A DNA stretch of 64,000 bases from Ahaetulla prasina (lineage: Eukaryota; Chordata; Lepidosauria; Squamata; Colubridae): NCBI RefSeq assembly GCF_028640845.1, contig NC_080543.1, positions 3,835,459 to 3,899,458 on the forward strand, given 5' to 3'. The position numbers and the translations under genes were made by a program. Of this stretch, positions 22,938 through 34,497 are shown piece by piece. The notes beneath the pieces were generated by a model. That model did no database searches. It had not been told where the DNA came from and saw only the letters and a program-made list of their open reading frames with translations. The number at the start of each line of letters is the position of its first letter. Positions within the stretch are counted from its first letter, which is position 1.

Positions 22938-22977
<40 letters not shown>
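22774..22977 (+). repeat. (GATA)n with GGAT and GACA blocks
   Basis: About 21 uninterrupted GATA units, then GGAT units, a mixed GATA/GACA part and a second GATA run. This is the GATA/GACA composition of snake Bkm satellite, but such arrays are also widespread outside sex chromosomes. Confidence 0.9.
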
Positions 22978-22978
<1 letters not shown>

Positions 22979-23266
22979 GTCTTTGGTTGTTCGGGTTTTC
23001 TCCCGTGTAAAATTGGAAGTGTCTTGGCGACATTTCGACGAAGTCTCATTCGTCATCTTCAGGCTGGTGTTATCAGCTTCGTGCTTCTAGGAGCAATGTG
23101 TGATCGCAGCTCATTGAGATCATTGCAGTGATCATCAGATCATTGCTCCCAGAAGCACGAAGCTGAAGCCTGAAGATGATGAATGAGACTTCGTCGAAAC
23201 GTCGCCAAGACACTTCCAATTTTACATGGGAGAAAACCCGAATAACCAAAGACCTACATACAGACA
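22978..23266. repeat. Inverted repeat with hammerhead-like cores in both arms
   Basis: Arms 22978-23104 and 23140-23266 are near reverse complements separated by about 35 bp. Each, read in its own sense, has CTGAAGA (fits CUGANGA), one extra U, a 6-bp stem GA(C/T)GAA with TTCGTC, then GAAA and CGTC or TGTC. Stem I support is weak (2 bp). It sits inside a segment that is uninterrupted at 10017-10249, so it is an insertion. Confidence 0.6.
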
Positions 23267-23511
23267 CCCGCGAAAACCTCAGAAAACATATATATATATG
23301 TGTGTGTGTGACTTAAGAGCCCAAAGTGGGGATTTTTGGTTTGTTTGTTTTTTAAAGTAAAATCTAACATTGCAAGACAAAAAAAAAAACACACCCCGTT
23401 TTTTGTTTTTTGTTTTTTTGCTTTTATATTCTCGTCTGCGTTTCCTGTGCTCTTCCCTTTCCCTTTTCTTGGCCATTCTCAGTGTGTTGCCCCGTTTAAT
23501 TTTAAAATGCA

Positions 23512-23925
23512 GGAAGTCCTCGGCTTACAAAACGTCCCTTAGTGACCGTTCAAAATTTCAACCGCACTGAAGAAAAGTGACCATTTTTCACACTTAACGA
23601 CCGTTGCGAGCCTTCCCCAAGGGGGTCATGTGATCAAAATTTGGACACTTAGCAATCGACTCGTATTTACGACGGTCACAGTGTCCCGGGGCGGGAGGGG
23701 TGGTGGTTTGTCACATGATCTCCTTTTGCAATCTTCTGACAAACAAAGTGAAGGGGGAAGCCAGATTCACTCAACAACCGTGTCGCTAATTGAACAACGG
23801 CAGTCATTCACTTAACAACGGTGGCAAGAAAGGTGATAAAATGGGGTGAAGCTCACCCAACCGCTGTCTTGCTTAACAGCAGAAATTTTGGACTCAGTCT
23901 GTGGTCGTAATACAAGGACGGCCTG
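23512..23925. mobile_element. TIR DNA transposon, diverged copy
   Basis: Same family as 430-810: GGAAGTCCTCGGCTTACAAA at the left, internal CTTAACGACCGTTGC and GTGATCAAAATTTGGACAC, right end with GTCGTAATACAAGGACGG. Confidence 0.6.
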
Positions 23926-24116
23926 TGTAGTTTTGCAATGCATGTCCTTGCTAGAAATGAAATTGGAAGTTGCCCTTGACTTTTTTTGTCGAACGGAGGC
24001 TTAAAAGTAGGTTGTCGGTGAAGAAACCCTCATCAAATTACTTGAAGGCACCGTATTTGCCTTTCTGGGCTGGTTCGGATTTCATGCAACATAACCAGCC
24101 AGGGCGGCTGACCCCA

Positions 24117-25132
24117 AAGATAGAGGGAGGCAGAGAGAGAAAAAGAGAAAGAAATGAGAGAGAGAAACGGAGAGAGAGAGAGAAAGAGAAATGAGAGAGA
24201 GAGGGATGAGAGGGAGATAGAGAAAAAGAGGAAGATGAGAGGAAGAAAGAAAGATGAGAGGGAGGGAGGGAGGGAGATAGAGAAAAAGAAAGAGATGAGA
24301 GAGAGAGAGAGAGGGATGAGAGGGAGATAGAGAAAAGAGAAAGATGAGAGGAAGAAAGAAAGATGAGAGGGAGGGAGGGAGGAGATAGAGAAAGAAAGAT
24401 GAGAGAGAGAGAGAAACGGAGAGAGAGAGAGGAGAGAGAGAGAAGGAGAGAGAAGAGAAAAAGAGGGCTGAGAGGGAGATAGAGAAAAAGAGAAAGATGA
24501 GAGGAAGAAAGAAAGATGATAGGGGGAGGGAGATAGAGAAAAAGAAAGAGATGAGAGAGAGAGAGAAAGAGAGAAACGGAGAGAGAGAGAGAGAAATGAG
24601 AGAGAAAGGGATTAGAGGGAGAGGGAGATATAGAGAAAAAGAGAAAGAAAGATGAGAGAAGAAAGAAAGGGAGGGAGGAGATAGACAAAAGAGATGAGAG
24701 AGAGAAAGAGAGAAACGGAGAGAGGAGAGAGAGAGAGAAGGAGAAATGAGAGAAAGAGGGATGAGAACGAGATGGAGGGGGAGATAGAGAGAAAAAGAGA
24801 AAGAGATGAGGAAGAAAGAAAGATGAGGGAGGGAGGGGGAGGGAGATAGACAAAAAGAAAGAGATGAGAGAGAGAAAGAAACAGAGAAATGAGAAAGAGG
24901 GATGAAGGAGAGAGAGAGAGCGGCTGATAGGGAGAGAGAGAAAGAGAAAAACAGTTGAGAGAAAGAAAAATGAGAGGGAGGCAGAGGGAGATAGAGAAAA
25001 AGAGAAGGATGAGGGAGATAAAGATAAAGAGTTGAGAGAGAGAAAGAGAAAGAAATGAGAGAGAAAGAAAGATGAGAGGGAGGGAGAGGGAGATAGAGAA
25101 AAAGAGAAAAGAGATGAGAGAGAGAGAGGGAG
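24117..25132 (+). repeat. Purine-rich (GA)n-type tract, part 1
   Basis: About 1 kb of AGAG, AAAGAGAAAG and GAGGGAGGGAG units on the coding strand. Internal units such as GAGATAGAGAAAAAGAG repeat irregularly. The long minus-strand Ser/Leu frames are artefacts. 23926-24116 is unassigned. Confidence 0.9.
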
Positions 25133-25789
25133 ATGCCTATTTCCGATAGAAAAGAAAACACAGGGAGCCACAAAACCTGGGTAGGCGTGGCTGGGGGGGT
25201 GTCATGTGACTGGGTGGGAGTGAGTGACATAGAGTTGGCCACGCCCACCCAGGTGTTGTGGCTCCCAGTACTTTGTTTTCTGTGGGAAATGGGCCCAAGT
25301 GGCTCTTTTGAGTCTTTTAAGGTTGCAGAGCCCTGCCCTAACGGATCAACCCCGCAATCTGCTAGATCGGAAGATCTCTTAGAGCAAACGCCGGGGATCT
25401 TGCTCAAGAGGCACACTTTGTGTGTTTGTTCTTAGCAACTCAATCACACCGGGGGGGGGGGGGGGGCGAGATCTGTGCATCGGAGCGCAAAGCTCCTTTA
25501 AAAGCCAAGAGATCATTCACGCGCATTAAGGCTCGCCTGTCTTAAGAACCCTGAGCGATCTGGCAATCTGGTTTGCAATACAAACACAGGCAGGCGGCTC
25601 GGGTTCCATTAAATGAAAAAGTCAAGTCAAACCCTGGTACTTTCTGAACAGTGCCGGACGCTTCTATGCGCTCACCCTAAATTTTTCAAAGTCTGCATTC
25701 GTTAGAATTTCATAACGCCCATGAAGAAGCGTGGCTGCCTGCTAACATCTCCCAGCCTGTGATGGGAATTGGCAGTTTAATTGATTGAC

Positions 25790-25820
<31 letters not shown>

Positions 25821-26551
25821 GACACACAGACCGGAGAGAGAGATAATAGAGGAAGGGACAGGAAGGAAAGGAAAGGGAGAGAAGGAAGGAAGATTAGAGA
25901 GAAAAATGGATCGGTAGAATAGAGAGAGAGATGGTAGAGAAATCGCTGGCTGGCTGGCTACTTGAGTGGATGGATGGATGGATGGATGGATTAGATAGTG
26001 ATTGAAGGGAGGGAAGTAGATGGATGGATGGATGGAGTGAGAGAGAGAGAGATGATAGGCAGGAGGGAGGGAGGGATGGATGCATAGATGGAGAGATAGA
26101 TGATAGGAAGGAGAGACGTAGATGGATGGATGCATAGATGGAGAGATGATAGAAGGGAGGGAGTTAGAAGGATAGATGGATGAAGAGATGGATAGATAAA
26201 TGATAGGAGAGCGGTGGATGGATGGATGGAGAAATGGAGAAATGATAGGAGAGAGATGGATGGATGGATGCATCGATGGAGAGATGATAGGAAGGAGAGA
26301 CGTAGATGGATGGATGCATAGATGGAGAGATGATAGAAGGGAGGGAGGAAGATGGATAGATGGATGAAGAGATGGATAGATAAATGATAGGAGAGAGGTA
26401 GATGGATGGATGGAGAGATGATAGGAGAGAGAGAGAGAGATGATAGGAAGGAGAGAGAGATGAGAGGGAGGGAGGAGATAGACAAAAGAAAGAGATGAGA
26501 GAGAGAAGAAAGAAAGGGAGGGAGGAGATAGACAAAAGAGATGAGAGAGAA

Positions 26552-26582
<31 letters not shown>

Positions 26583-27840
26583 AGAAGGAGAAATGAGAGA
26601 GAAAAGAGGGATGAGAGGAGATAGAGAGAGAGAGAGATAGAGAGAAAGAGAAAGAGAGAGAGAAGAAAGAAAGATGAGAGGAGGGAGGGAGGAGATAGAC
26701 AAAAGAGATGAGAGGAGATAGAGAAAGAGAGAAACGGAGAGAGAGAAATGAGAAAGAGGGATGAAGGAGAGAGAGAGGAGATAGAGAGAGAGAAAGAGAA
26801 AGACAGATGAGAGAAAGAAAAATGAGAGGGAGGCAGAGGGAGATAGAGAAAAAGAGAAGGATGAGGGAGATAAAGATAAAGAGGTGAGAGAGAGAAAGAG
26901 AAAGAAATGAGAGAGAAAGAAAGATGAGAGGGAGGGAGAGGGAGATAGAGAAAAGAGATGAGAGAGAGAGAGGGAGATACCTATTTCCGATAGAAAAGAA
27001 AACACAGGGAGCCACAACACCTGGGTAGGTGTGGCGGGGGGGGTGTCATGTGACTGGGTGGGAGTGAGTGACATCGAGTAGGCCACGCCCACCCAGGTGT
27101 TGTGGCTCCCAGTACTTTGTTTTCTGTGGGAAATGGGCCCAAGTGGCTCTTTTGAGTCTTTTAAGGTTGCAGAGCCCTGTCCTAACGGATCAACCCCGCA
27201 ATCTGCTAGATTGGAAGATCTCTTAGAGCAAACGCCGGGGATCTTGCTCAAGAGGCACACTTTGTGTGTTTGTTCTTAGCAACTCAATCACACCGGGGGG
27301 GGGGGCGAGATCTGTGCATCGGAGCGCAAAGCTCCTTTAAAAGCCAAGAGATCATTCACGCGCATTAAGGCTCGCCTGTCTTAAGAACCCTGAGCGATCT
27401 GGCAATCTGGTTTGCAATACAAACACAGGCAGGCGGCTCGGGTTCCATTAAATGAAAAAGTCAAGTCAAACCCTGGTACTTTCTGAACAGTGCCGGACGC
27501 TTCTATGCGCTCACCCTAAATTTTTCAAAGTCTGCATTCGTTAGAATTTCATAACGCCCATGAAGGAGCGTGGCTGCCTGCTAACATCTCCCAGCCTGTG
27601 ATGGGAATTGGCAGTTTAATTGATTGACAGAGAGAGAGAGAGAAATAGACACACAGACCGGAGAGAGAGATAATAGAGGAAGGGACGGGAAGGAAAGGAA
27701 AGGGAGAGAAGGAAGGAAGATTAGAGAGAAAAATGGATCGGTAGAATAGAGAGAGAGATGGTAGAGAAATCGCTGGCTGGCTGGCTGGCTACTTGAGTGG
27801 ATGGATGGATGGATGGATGGATGGATGGATTAGATAGTGA
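24117..27840 (+). repeat. Tandem duplication, unit about 1.85 kb
   Basis: A unique block (CTATTTCCGATAGAAAAG at 25137 to about 25800) recurs at 26989-27640 with a few substitutions and a shorter G-run (20 or so against 10). Landmarks are offset by about 1,850 bp, and the flanking purine tract and GGAT repeats are duplicated with it. Confidence 0.85.
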
Positions 27841-28990
27841 TTGAAGGGAGGGAAGTAGATGGTTGGATGGATGGAGTGAGAGAGAGAGAGATGATAGGCG
27901 GGAGGGATGGATGGATGCATAGATGGAGAGATAGATGATAGGAAGGAGAGACGTAGATGGATGGATGCATAGATGGAGAGATGATAGAAGGGAGGGAGTT
28001 AGAAGGATAGATGGATGAAGAGATGGATAGATAAATGATAGGAGAGCGGTGGATGGATGGATGGAGAAATGGAGAAATGATAGGAGAGAGATGGATGGAT
28101 GGATGCATCGATGGAGAGAGATGATAGGAAGGAGAGATGTAGATGGATGGATGCATAGATGGAGAGATGATAGAAGGGAGGGAGGTAGATAGATGGATGG
28201 ATGAAGAGATGGATAGATAAATGATAGGAGAGTGGTAGATGGATGGATGGATGGAGAAATGGAGAGATGATAGGAGAGAGATGGATGGATGGATGGATGC
28301 ATCGATGGAGAGAGATGATAGGAAGGAGAGAGATGGATGCATAGATGGAGAGATGATAGAAGGAGGAGGTAGATGGATGGATCCATAGATGGTGAGATGA
28401 TAGAGAGAGATGGATGGATAGATAAATGATAGGAGAGAGATGATAGGAGAGTGGTAGATGGATGGATGGATGGAGAAATGGAGAGATGATAGGAGAGAGA
28501 TGGATGGATGGATGCATCGATGGAGAGAGATGATAGGAAGGAGAGATGTAGATGGATGGATCCATAGATGGTGAGATGATAGAAGGGAGGGAGGTAGATG
28601 GATAGATGGATGAAGAAATGGATAGATAAATGATAGGAGAGAGGTAGATGGATGGATGGAGAGATGATAGGAGAGAGATGGATGCATGCATGCATCGATG
28701 GAGAAATAGACGATAGGAAGGAGAGACGTAGATGGATGGATGGATGGATGCATAGATGGACAGATGATAGAAGGGAGGGAGATAGATGGATGAAGAGATG
28801 GATAGATAAATGATAGGAAGGAGGTAGATGGATGGATGGAGAGATAGATAGATGATAGGAAGGAGGGAGGCACATGAAGCGGGTGTGAGAAATAGAGAAA
28901 GACAGGAGAGAGATGGATGGATGGATAGATGGATCAGAGGGAGAAAAGAGAGAGAGATGATAAGAGAAATGGATGGACAGACAGATCAGA
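25785..28990 (+). repeat. GGAT/GATA-based minisatellites with ~185-bp unit
   Basis: Two blocks (25785-26985 and 27620-28990) of ATGGATGG, GATAGATA and AGAGAGAG. A longer unit of about 185 bp is visible from GGAAGGAGAGACGTAG and ATGGATGCATAGATGG landmarks near 26105, 26290, 27950, 28135 and 28535. The second block has more units than the first. Confidence 0.8.
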
Positions 28991-28999
28991 GCCTGGGGG

Positions 29000-29640
29000 T
29001 GGTATAGACGAGCCCGGGTCTTCTGAAGATGTGATTGTGCAGAACTGCCACCCCCCCTTCCCCACCCCCAAAAGTCCATTCTTGCATTTCGGCATCTGTC
29101 TCGGGGAGCTCTCTTCCGAACAGGAGTGGCATTCTGGGGAGTTGACACACCGAGCGTGATAAAGTAGATACGCACCCAGTACGCAGAGCGAGGGGCTTTA
29201 GGATTTACCTTCCCTCTTTTGAACGAGGACAAGGACGGATTGAAATGCCGGAAGAAAAGGGCAGCTGCCGGTTGCGTTCTCCTTGCCAGGGCTTGGCACG
29301 CTCAAGCGATGCTTTTTGGCAAAGCCTGCGGCACCAGGATTTCAGGAAGAAGGCGAACACTCCGGCGCTTGTGCCGAAATCCATTCTCCGTGGAGACGAG
29401 GCTGGTCCACGGGGAACAATGGGCGCCGTGCCTGGGGCCCGTGGAAACGTTTCCACTTTTCTTTTTTTCAATCGAGAAAGAACAAAAACGAGGTGGAAAT
29501 CTCTCAGTTTTTATGCCTCTGGGCCGATGTTTATGAAAATGCCTTTAAAAAAAAGGTGTGCGCAAAATTCGAACGTCGAACCCGTGTTTTTTATTTGTAA
29601 CCTGCAGGCACAGCTTGAAGCCTGAAATTTAATAAATTTG
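29000..29640 (+). other. FCHSD2 intron, unassigned moderate-complexity segment
   Basis: The longest non-repetitive stretch of this intron, fairly CpG-rich at 29200-29480. Frames up to 126 codons show no motif I know and no splice context matching FCHSD2. Confidence 0.4.
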
Positions 29641-29644
29641 ATTA

Positions 29645-29850
29645 AATATGACAATAATAATGATAACAGAGTTGGGAGGGACCTTGGAGGCCTTCTAGTC
29701 CAACCCCCTGCCCAGGCAGGAAACCCTACTCATCTCAGACAAATGGTGATCCAACATTTTCTTAAAAGTTTCCAGTGTTGGAGCATCCACAACTTCTGCA
29801 GGCAAGTCGTTCCACTTATTGATTGTTCTAACAGGCATCTTAATTAATGG
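29645..29850 (-). mobile_element. CR1-type LINE 3' fragment
   Basis: Reverse complement of the CR1 tail: AGTTGGGAGGGACCTTGG, CTTCTAGTCCAACCCC, then CCAACATTTTCTTAAAAG-type sequence. Confidence 0.65.
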
Positions 29851-29907
29851 GTAAGAGCTGAGTATTATTATAAAATAAAGACAGATAAAACCATACTATT
29901 CTATGAA

Positions 29908-30340
29908 ATACAGGTAAGTCCTCGGCTGGCGACAGCTCCCTTAGTGACGGTTTGAAACTGACTCGTATTTATGACGGTTGCAGCGTCCTGGGGCCACGTG
30001 ATCCCTTTTTGCGACCTCCTGACAGGTCGTTCTTGACTTTACGGCCACAACTGGAAGCGCAGTCGCTGTTGCTAAGCAAGATGGTTGTTAACTGAGTCGC
30101 CCCCCCAGTTTTATAACTGTTTGGCCGTAGTTCTTAAGTGAATCACCGCAGGGGGTTGGGCTAGAAGACCTCTAAAGGTCCCTTCCAACCCAAGTTATTC
30201 TGAACGGCTTGCCTCTGGAAGTTGTGGGTGCTCTTTAACAGTGGAAGTTTTTAAGAGGAGTCTTAAAAGTTGCCAAGGTTGGAGACCGCTGGACTAGACG
30301 ACCTCCAGGGTCCCTTCCAACTCTTGTTATTCTGTCGTTA
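29908..30340. mobile_element. TIR DNA transposon fragment and CR1 tails
   Basis: 29908-30140 matches parts of the 430-810 family (AGTCCTCGGCTGGCGACAG, TGACTCGTATTTATGACGG). 30145-30335 contains two CR1-like ends with AGGTCCCTTCCAAC and GGTCCCTTCCAACTCTTG. Remaining intron to 30691 is unassigned apart from a short (CA)n near 30440. Confidence 0.55.
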
Positions 30341-30691
30341 AGTGAATCAGGAAGTCATTAAGCAAGTCTTGGCTTCCCCTGTTGACTTTGCTGATCGGAA
30401 GCCAGCGGGGGAAAAGATGGCAAATGGTGATCACGTCACACACACACACATACACACCGGGACATTGCAATCATAAATACATGCGAGTTGCCAAGCCCCC
30501 GAATTTTCATCACGTGACCCACAGGGATACAGCAAAAATTATAAGCGCGAGCAAGCGGCTGATCGTAAATCACTTTTTTTATCCAGCGCGTTCGTAACTT
30601 TAAACCGTTACGACAGGGTTAGCCGTCATTTAGTATTTAGTCGTATTTGGTAACATTACAACCATCTCCCCTGTTTTTTCCCTCTTCTTAG

Positions 30692-30817
30692 CTAAATGTT
30701 GACCTGGACAGGGAAGAAGGCGAAGATGGCATGGATGCTTTTGAAGACAGCAACTCCAGCCCTTCGGGCACCCTCCGAAACTACCCGCTGACCTGCAAAG
30801 TTGTTTATTCATACAAG
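30692..30817 (+). CDS. FCHSD2: FCHSD2 exon, start of SH3-1
   Basis: 42 codons, phase 0-0, acceptor CCTCTTCTTAG and donor GTAGGT. Encodes LNVDLDREEGEDGMDAF, a short acidic stretch, then SSPSGTLRNYPLTCKVVYSY: the acidic linker and the first beta strand of the first SH3 domain (VVYSYKA takes the place of the usual ALYDY motif). Continues in frame to ASQPDELTIEEHE in the exon at 36475. Confidence 0.95.
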
Positions 30818-31041
30818 GTAGGTCTGTTCCGAATCTCAGGCCAGGGACAGATTTTCATATAAAATTGGCCCAAAGGTGCTTGCTTTTTTTTTTTCCCCAA
30901 GAGACAACTGTACTTCCTTATTTTTTTCTCTGAAGACCTTTCTCTTCTCCTGCAAGCAGCTTCTTCAACTCTGGCTGGATGGGGAAGGATGGAAGGATTG
31001 ATCCTCCTTGCAGACAGCTGGTCATTTGCATCCTTTTAGAG

Positions 31042-32244
31042 CAGGGTGTTGTGACTCCGGCCCTCGAGCCTGTTCCCATGAAGGAGAGTGACTCGGAGAG
31101 TGAGGGAGAGGAGCCAGCAAGGCCTCCCTTGCCAGGACCCTCCTCGCTGGCACCGCCCCGAGTTCCGGCTGCAGGTCAGGAGGAGGAGCTGACAAGGCCT
31201 CCCTCTCCCGCACCCTTCTCCTCCCTGGCAACGCCTCAAGTCCCAGCTGCAGGCCAGGAGGAGGAGCTGACAAGGCCTCCCTCTCCCACACCCTCCTCCT
31301 CCCTGGCAACGCCTCAAGTCCCAGCTGCTGACGATCAATCCTGGGTTGATCCGAGGCAGCGACGTAAAGATAAGCGTGCGCAACATAGGAAAAGGTGTGG
31401 CAGGCTCAGAGATTGCTGAGTCACTGAGCCACACCCCACAGGGTATAAAAGTGGGTGGAGCTGCCATGCAGCCCTTGTGACGGGCAAAAAAGCTACCAAG
31501 GGTGCACTGCAGCTCGGTTGTTGGAGGGTTAAAGGACTTTGTGAGTGAGTTTTGGCAACGGACCTTGGACACGAGATAACGGACCCAGAACTTGCCAGGC
31601 CTTTGCACGGTCACTGCCAAGTATTTCCTCAATTGAAGAAAATCAAGTCTGTAGCAAATAAAAAGACTGGGAGACACGCATCTTGGCGTTTGCTCTGTGA
31701 AGTGGGGACGGGGACAGAGCCCAGGGGTAGTCAACCATTTTATACCTACCGCCCACTTTTGTATCTCTGTTAGTAGTAAAATTTTCTAAGTGCCCACCAG
31801 TTCCACAGTAATGCGCCATGTATCGCGTCTGTGCATGCCTCTTGCGCATCATGGATTGGGTTTTGGGTGGGGGGGCGCCAGCTACCAGCTCTGCTTGTCT
31901 GTTACAGCTGGGTGGTGTGGGGAGAGACGCGCGAGCTATTCTGGGACGAGGCTCTTTTGTTTGCGGTCGCACTATAGCGCCATTTAGTTTCACTTACGTA
32001 ACGTGAACTAAACTTATGCGCGGGCGATGCAAATGGTATATTTTCAGAAATTTAAATGGTCACGGGGAATTTTATGACAGCCTAATGCAAATGTTTTTAA
32101 ATAATGCTATGAAAATTTTTCAAAAAATCAATTCAATTAAAAAAAAAAAGAAAAGTGCTTCAGTATCGGACCAAACCCCTCCCGCCCACCATGAAAGCTG
32201 GAACACCCACTAGTGGGCAGTAGGGACCAGGTTGACTACCACTG
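31042..32244. mobile_element. hAT-type nonautonomous transposon interrupted by an LTR
   Basis: Terminal inverted repeats CAGGGGTAGTCAACC (31722) and its counterpart ending 32244 (GGTTGACTACCACTG). The 8-bp target duplication TTTTAGAG is found at 32245-32252 and at 31034-31041, because an LTR inserted into the first five bases of the left end. Without the LTR the element is about 523 bp, with an AT-rich non-coding interior. Confidence 0.85.
31047..31721 (+). mobile_element. Solo LTR nested in the hAT element
   Basis: 675 bp starting TGTTGTGACTCC, flanked on both sides by CAGGG (31042-31046 and 31722-31726), a 5-bp target duplication. It has a TATA box (GGTATAAAAGTGGG near 31442) and AATAAA near 31659, giving promoter and poly(A) layout of a retroviral-type or Ty3-like LTR. 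A three-fold repeat of about 70 bp (31175-31330) explains the Pro/Ser/Glu-rich frame there. No internal retroelement genes remain. Confidence 0.75.
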
Positions 32245-32549
32245 TTTTAGAGGGTCGTTGAGGCCACTTGGAGGTTTACCTGTGTCCTCAGGGTCACCTG
32301 AATGGCGCAAATGGATGTGGAGCCTTCTTGGAACTGTTGAAAGGATTGTGTTGTAGATTGGAGATAGATGATGCCGTATCCCTCCCCTTCTGTTGAAGGA
32401 GGGCTGTTCAATTTGGACATAGATGGCCTGTTTGAGCCCTCTTTCAAACCTGCGGTGGTCTCTATCCAGAACATGAATTTCAAGTCCAATTAGCCTCCAG
32501 AACTCTCAGGGAGAGTACTAACGACCAGATGACTGCAAGGGATATAAAC

Positions 32550-33122
32550 CAGAGGTGGGTTTCAGCAGGTTCTGACCCGTTCTGGAGAACCGGTAGCGGA
32601 AATTTTGAGTAGGTTCAGAGAACCGGCAGTAAAAATTCTGCCTGCTCCCATCCCCATCTATTCTCTGCCTCCCGAGTCCCAGCTGATCGGGAGGAAATGA
32701 GGATTTTGCAGTATCCTTCCCCCAGGAGTGGGGAGGGAATGGGGATTTTGCAGTATCCTTCCTCCCAGGAGTGGGGAGGGAATGGGGATTTTGCAGTATC
32801 CTTCCTCCCAGGAGTGGGGTGGGAATGGGGATTTTGCAATATCCTTCCCTCTGGAGTGGGGAGAGGAATGGGGATTTTGCAGTATCCTTCCCCCAGGAGT
32901 GGGGAGGGAATGGGGATTTTGCAGTATCCTTCCCGCAGAAGTGAGGTGGGAATGGGGATTTTGCAGTATCCTTCTCCCAGGAGTGGGGTGGGAATGGGGA
33001 TTTTGCAGTATCCTTCTCCCAGGAGTGGGGTGGGAATGGGGATTTTGCAGTATCCTTCCCCTGCCATGCCCATCAAGCCAAACCCACAGAACCAGTAGTA
33101 AAAAAAATGAATCCCACCACTG
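32550..33122. mobile_element. hAT-like element with internal 42-43-bp minisatellite
   Basis: Ends CAGAGGTGGG and CCCACCACTG are inverted; flanks ATATAAAC (32542-32549) and ATATAAAT (33123-33130) are an 8-bp duplication with one change. ACCGGTAGC-type subterminal sequence. The middle (32697-33060) is about nine tandem units with GGATTTTGCAGTATCCTTCC and GGAGTGGG. Between 32253 and 32541 nothing is recognised. Confidence 0.8.
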
Positions 33123-33539
33123 ATATAAATCCTTCCATTTTCCACCATTTAGTCAGAACTGAAGAAGCTTCTTGGATGAGAAGCGAAACCTTCTCGAGGA
33201 AAAACTAGAAAGTCTTTTGAAAAAGCACCTTTGGCACAACCGTGACCTCAATTTCTCCATAGAAATATAAACTTAGGTGCCAATTAAGGGCATGCAAGTA
33301 ACCCGTTTTTAAGAGAATTCGGAGCAAAACGGCCCTTGAAAAACTTCCTCATAACTTTGTGTGCGTTGCGACAGAACCAAATTCAGAAAGAAGGGAGATA
33401 GTATATCAAGATCACACCTTGATAAGGCCACCTTTGGAATGCTGCATCCAATTTTGATCACCGTGATTAAAAAAAAAAATAGATGTTGAGACTTTGGGAA
33501 AAATTGCAGAGAAGAGCAACTAAGATGATTAGGGGACTG

Positions 33540-33760
33540 AAGACAAAAACATAGGAAGAACGGTTGCAGGACCTGGGTATGTCTAGTTTAATGAAAAGAA
33601 GGACCAGGGGAGACACGATAGCAGTCTTCCAATATCTCAGGGGCTGCCCCAAAGAAGAGGAAGTCAAACTATTCTCCAAAGCACCTGAGGGTAGAACAAG
33701 AAGCAATGGGTGGAAACTAATCAAGGAGAGAAGCAACCTAGAAGTAGGACTACCTTCTTG
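33540..33760 (+). mobile_element. CR1-type LINE 3' region
   Basis: GGTATGTCTAGTTTAATGAA, AGACACGATAGCAGTCTTCC and GGAGAGAAGCAACCTAGAA match the copy at 50985-51310. The CCTTCCAAC end is missing because the BovB-like piece follows. 33131-33539 upstream is probably older LINE sequence but unassigned. Confidence 0.6.
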
Positions 33761-33766
33761 TTGTTC

Positions 33767-34200
33767 TTAGTTGCGAAGTTGTGTCCAACCCATCACGACC
33801 CCATAGACAACATTCCTCCAGGCCTTCCTGTCCTCTACCATCCCCTGGAGTCCATTTAAACTCATGCCGACTGCTTCAGTGACTCCATCCAGCCACCTCC
33901 TTCTCTGCCATCCCCTTCTTCTTCTTCTGCCCTCCATCTTTCCCAGCATTCGGCTCTTCTCCAGGGAGTCCTTCCTTCTCATTAGGTGGCCAAAGGATTT
34001 GAGTTTCCTCTTCAGGATCTGGCCTTCTAAAGAGCAGTCAGGGTTGATCTCCTCTAGGACTGACCGGTTGGATGGCCTTGCAGTCCAAGGGACTCGCAGG
34101 AGTCTTCTCCAGCACCAGAGTTCAAAGGCCTCCATTCTTTGGCGCTCAGCCGTCCTTACGGTTCCCACTTTTCCAGCCATCCATTGCAACCGGGAAAACC
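33767..34200 (-). mobile_element. BovB/RTE LINE, ORF C-terminal fragment
   Basis: The reverse strand has a 140-codon open frame with FELWCWRRLLRVPWTARPSN, CSLEGQILKRKLKSFGHLMR and RRRRGWQRRRWLDGVTEAVG blocks, the familiar C-terminus of BovB reverse transcriptase (an element shared by squamates and ruminants through horizontal transfer). It is 5'-truncated; the 3' side meets CR1 sequence. Confidence 0.8.
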
Positions 34201-34234
34201 AAAGCCTTGGCTATACTCACTATAGGACTTCCTA

Positions 34235-34497
34235 TACACTCTTGATGATTAGTAACAGGATCTTGGAATCAAGATCTTGAATTTTTAAAATTTTAGCTTG
34301 ATTTTATGGGTTTTAAATTTTTGTAAATTTTATAGGGTGATATTGTATTTTAAATTTGGCCAATTGAATAAGTTTTTTAAGGGTTGTTCTTAGTATTGTA
34401 TGTGTTGTTTTTTTGTATTTTATTCTGGCTGGGCACCGCCCTGAGTCCTTCGGGAGAAGGGCGGTATACAAATTAAAATATTATTATTATTATTATC
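34235..34497 (+). mobile_element. LINE/SINE tail ending in (TTA)n
   Basis: CTGGGCACCGCCCTGAGTCC, GGGAGAAGGGCGGTATACAA and then a TTA run. The reverse-orientation counterpart is at 51437-51990. Confidence 0.55.

Noticed and set aside
22978..23266. Calling the inverted repeat a confirmed hammerhead ribozyme
   Set aside because: Core and stem II fit, but stem I pairs over only about 2 bp. Kept as a finding, not as an RNA gene.
29245..29625. 126-codon frame in unique intron sequence
   Set aside because: No known motif, no splice context in FCHSD2, and two other overlapping frames of similar length on the same strand. Left as unassigned.
30979..31419. 146-codon frame with repeated EEELTRPPSP segments
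   Set aside because: It starts outside and ends inside a 675-bp LTR; the peptide repeat comes from a three-fold 70-bp DNA repeat. It does not join FCHSD2 exons in phase.
33767..34189. Minus-strand 140-codon frame as an antisense gene
   Set aside because: It matches the BovB reverse-transcriptase C-terminus and lacks an intact upstream part.
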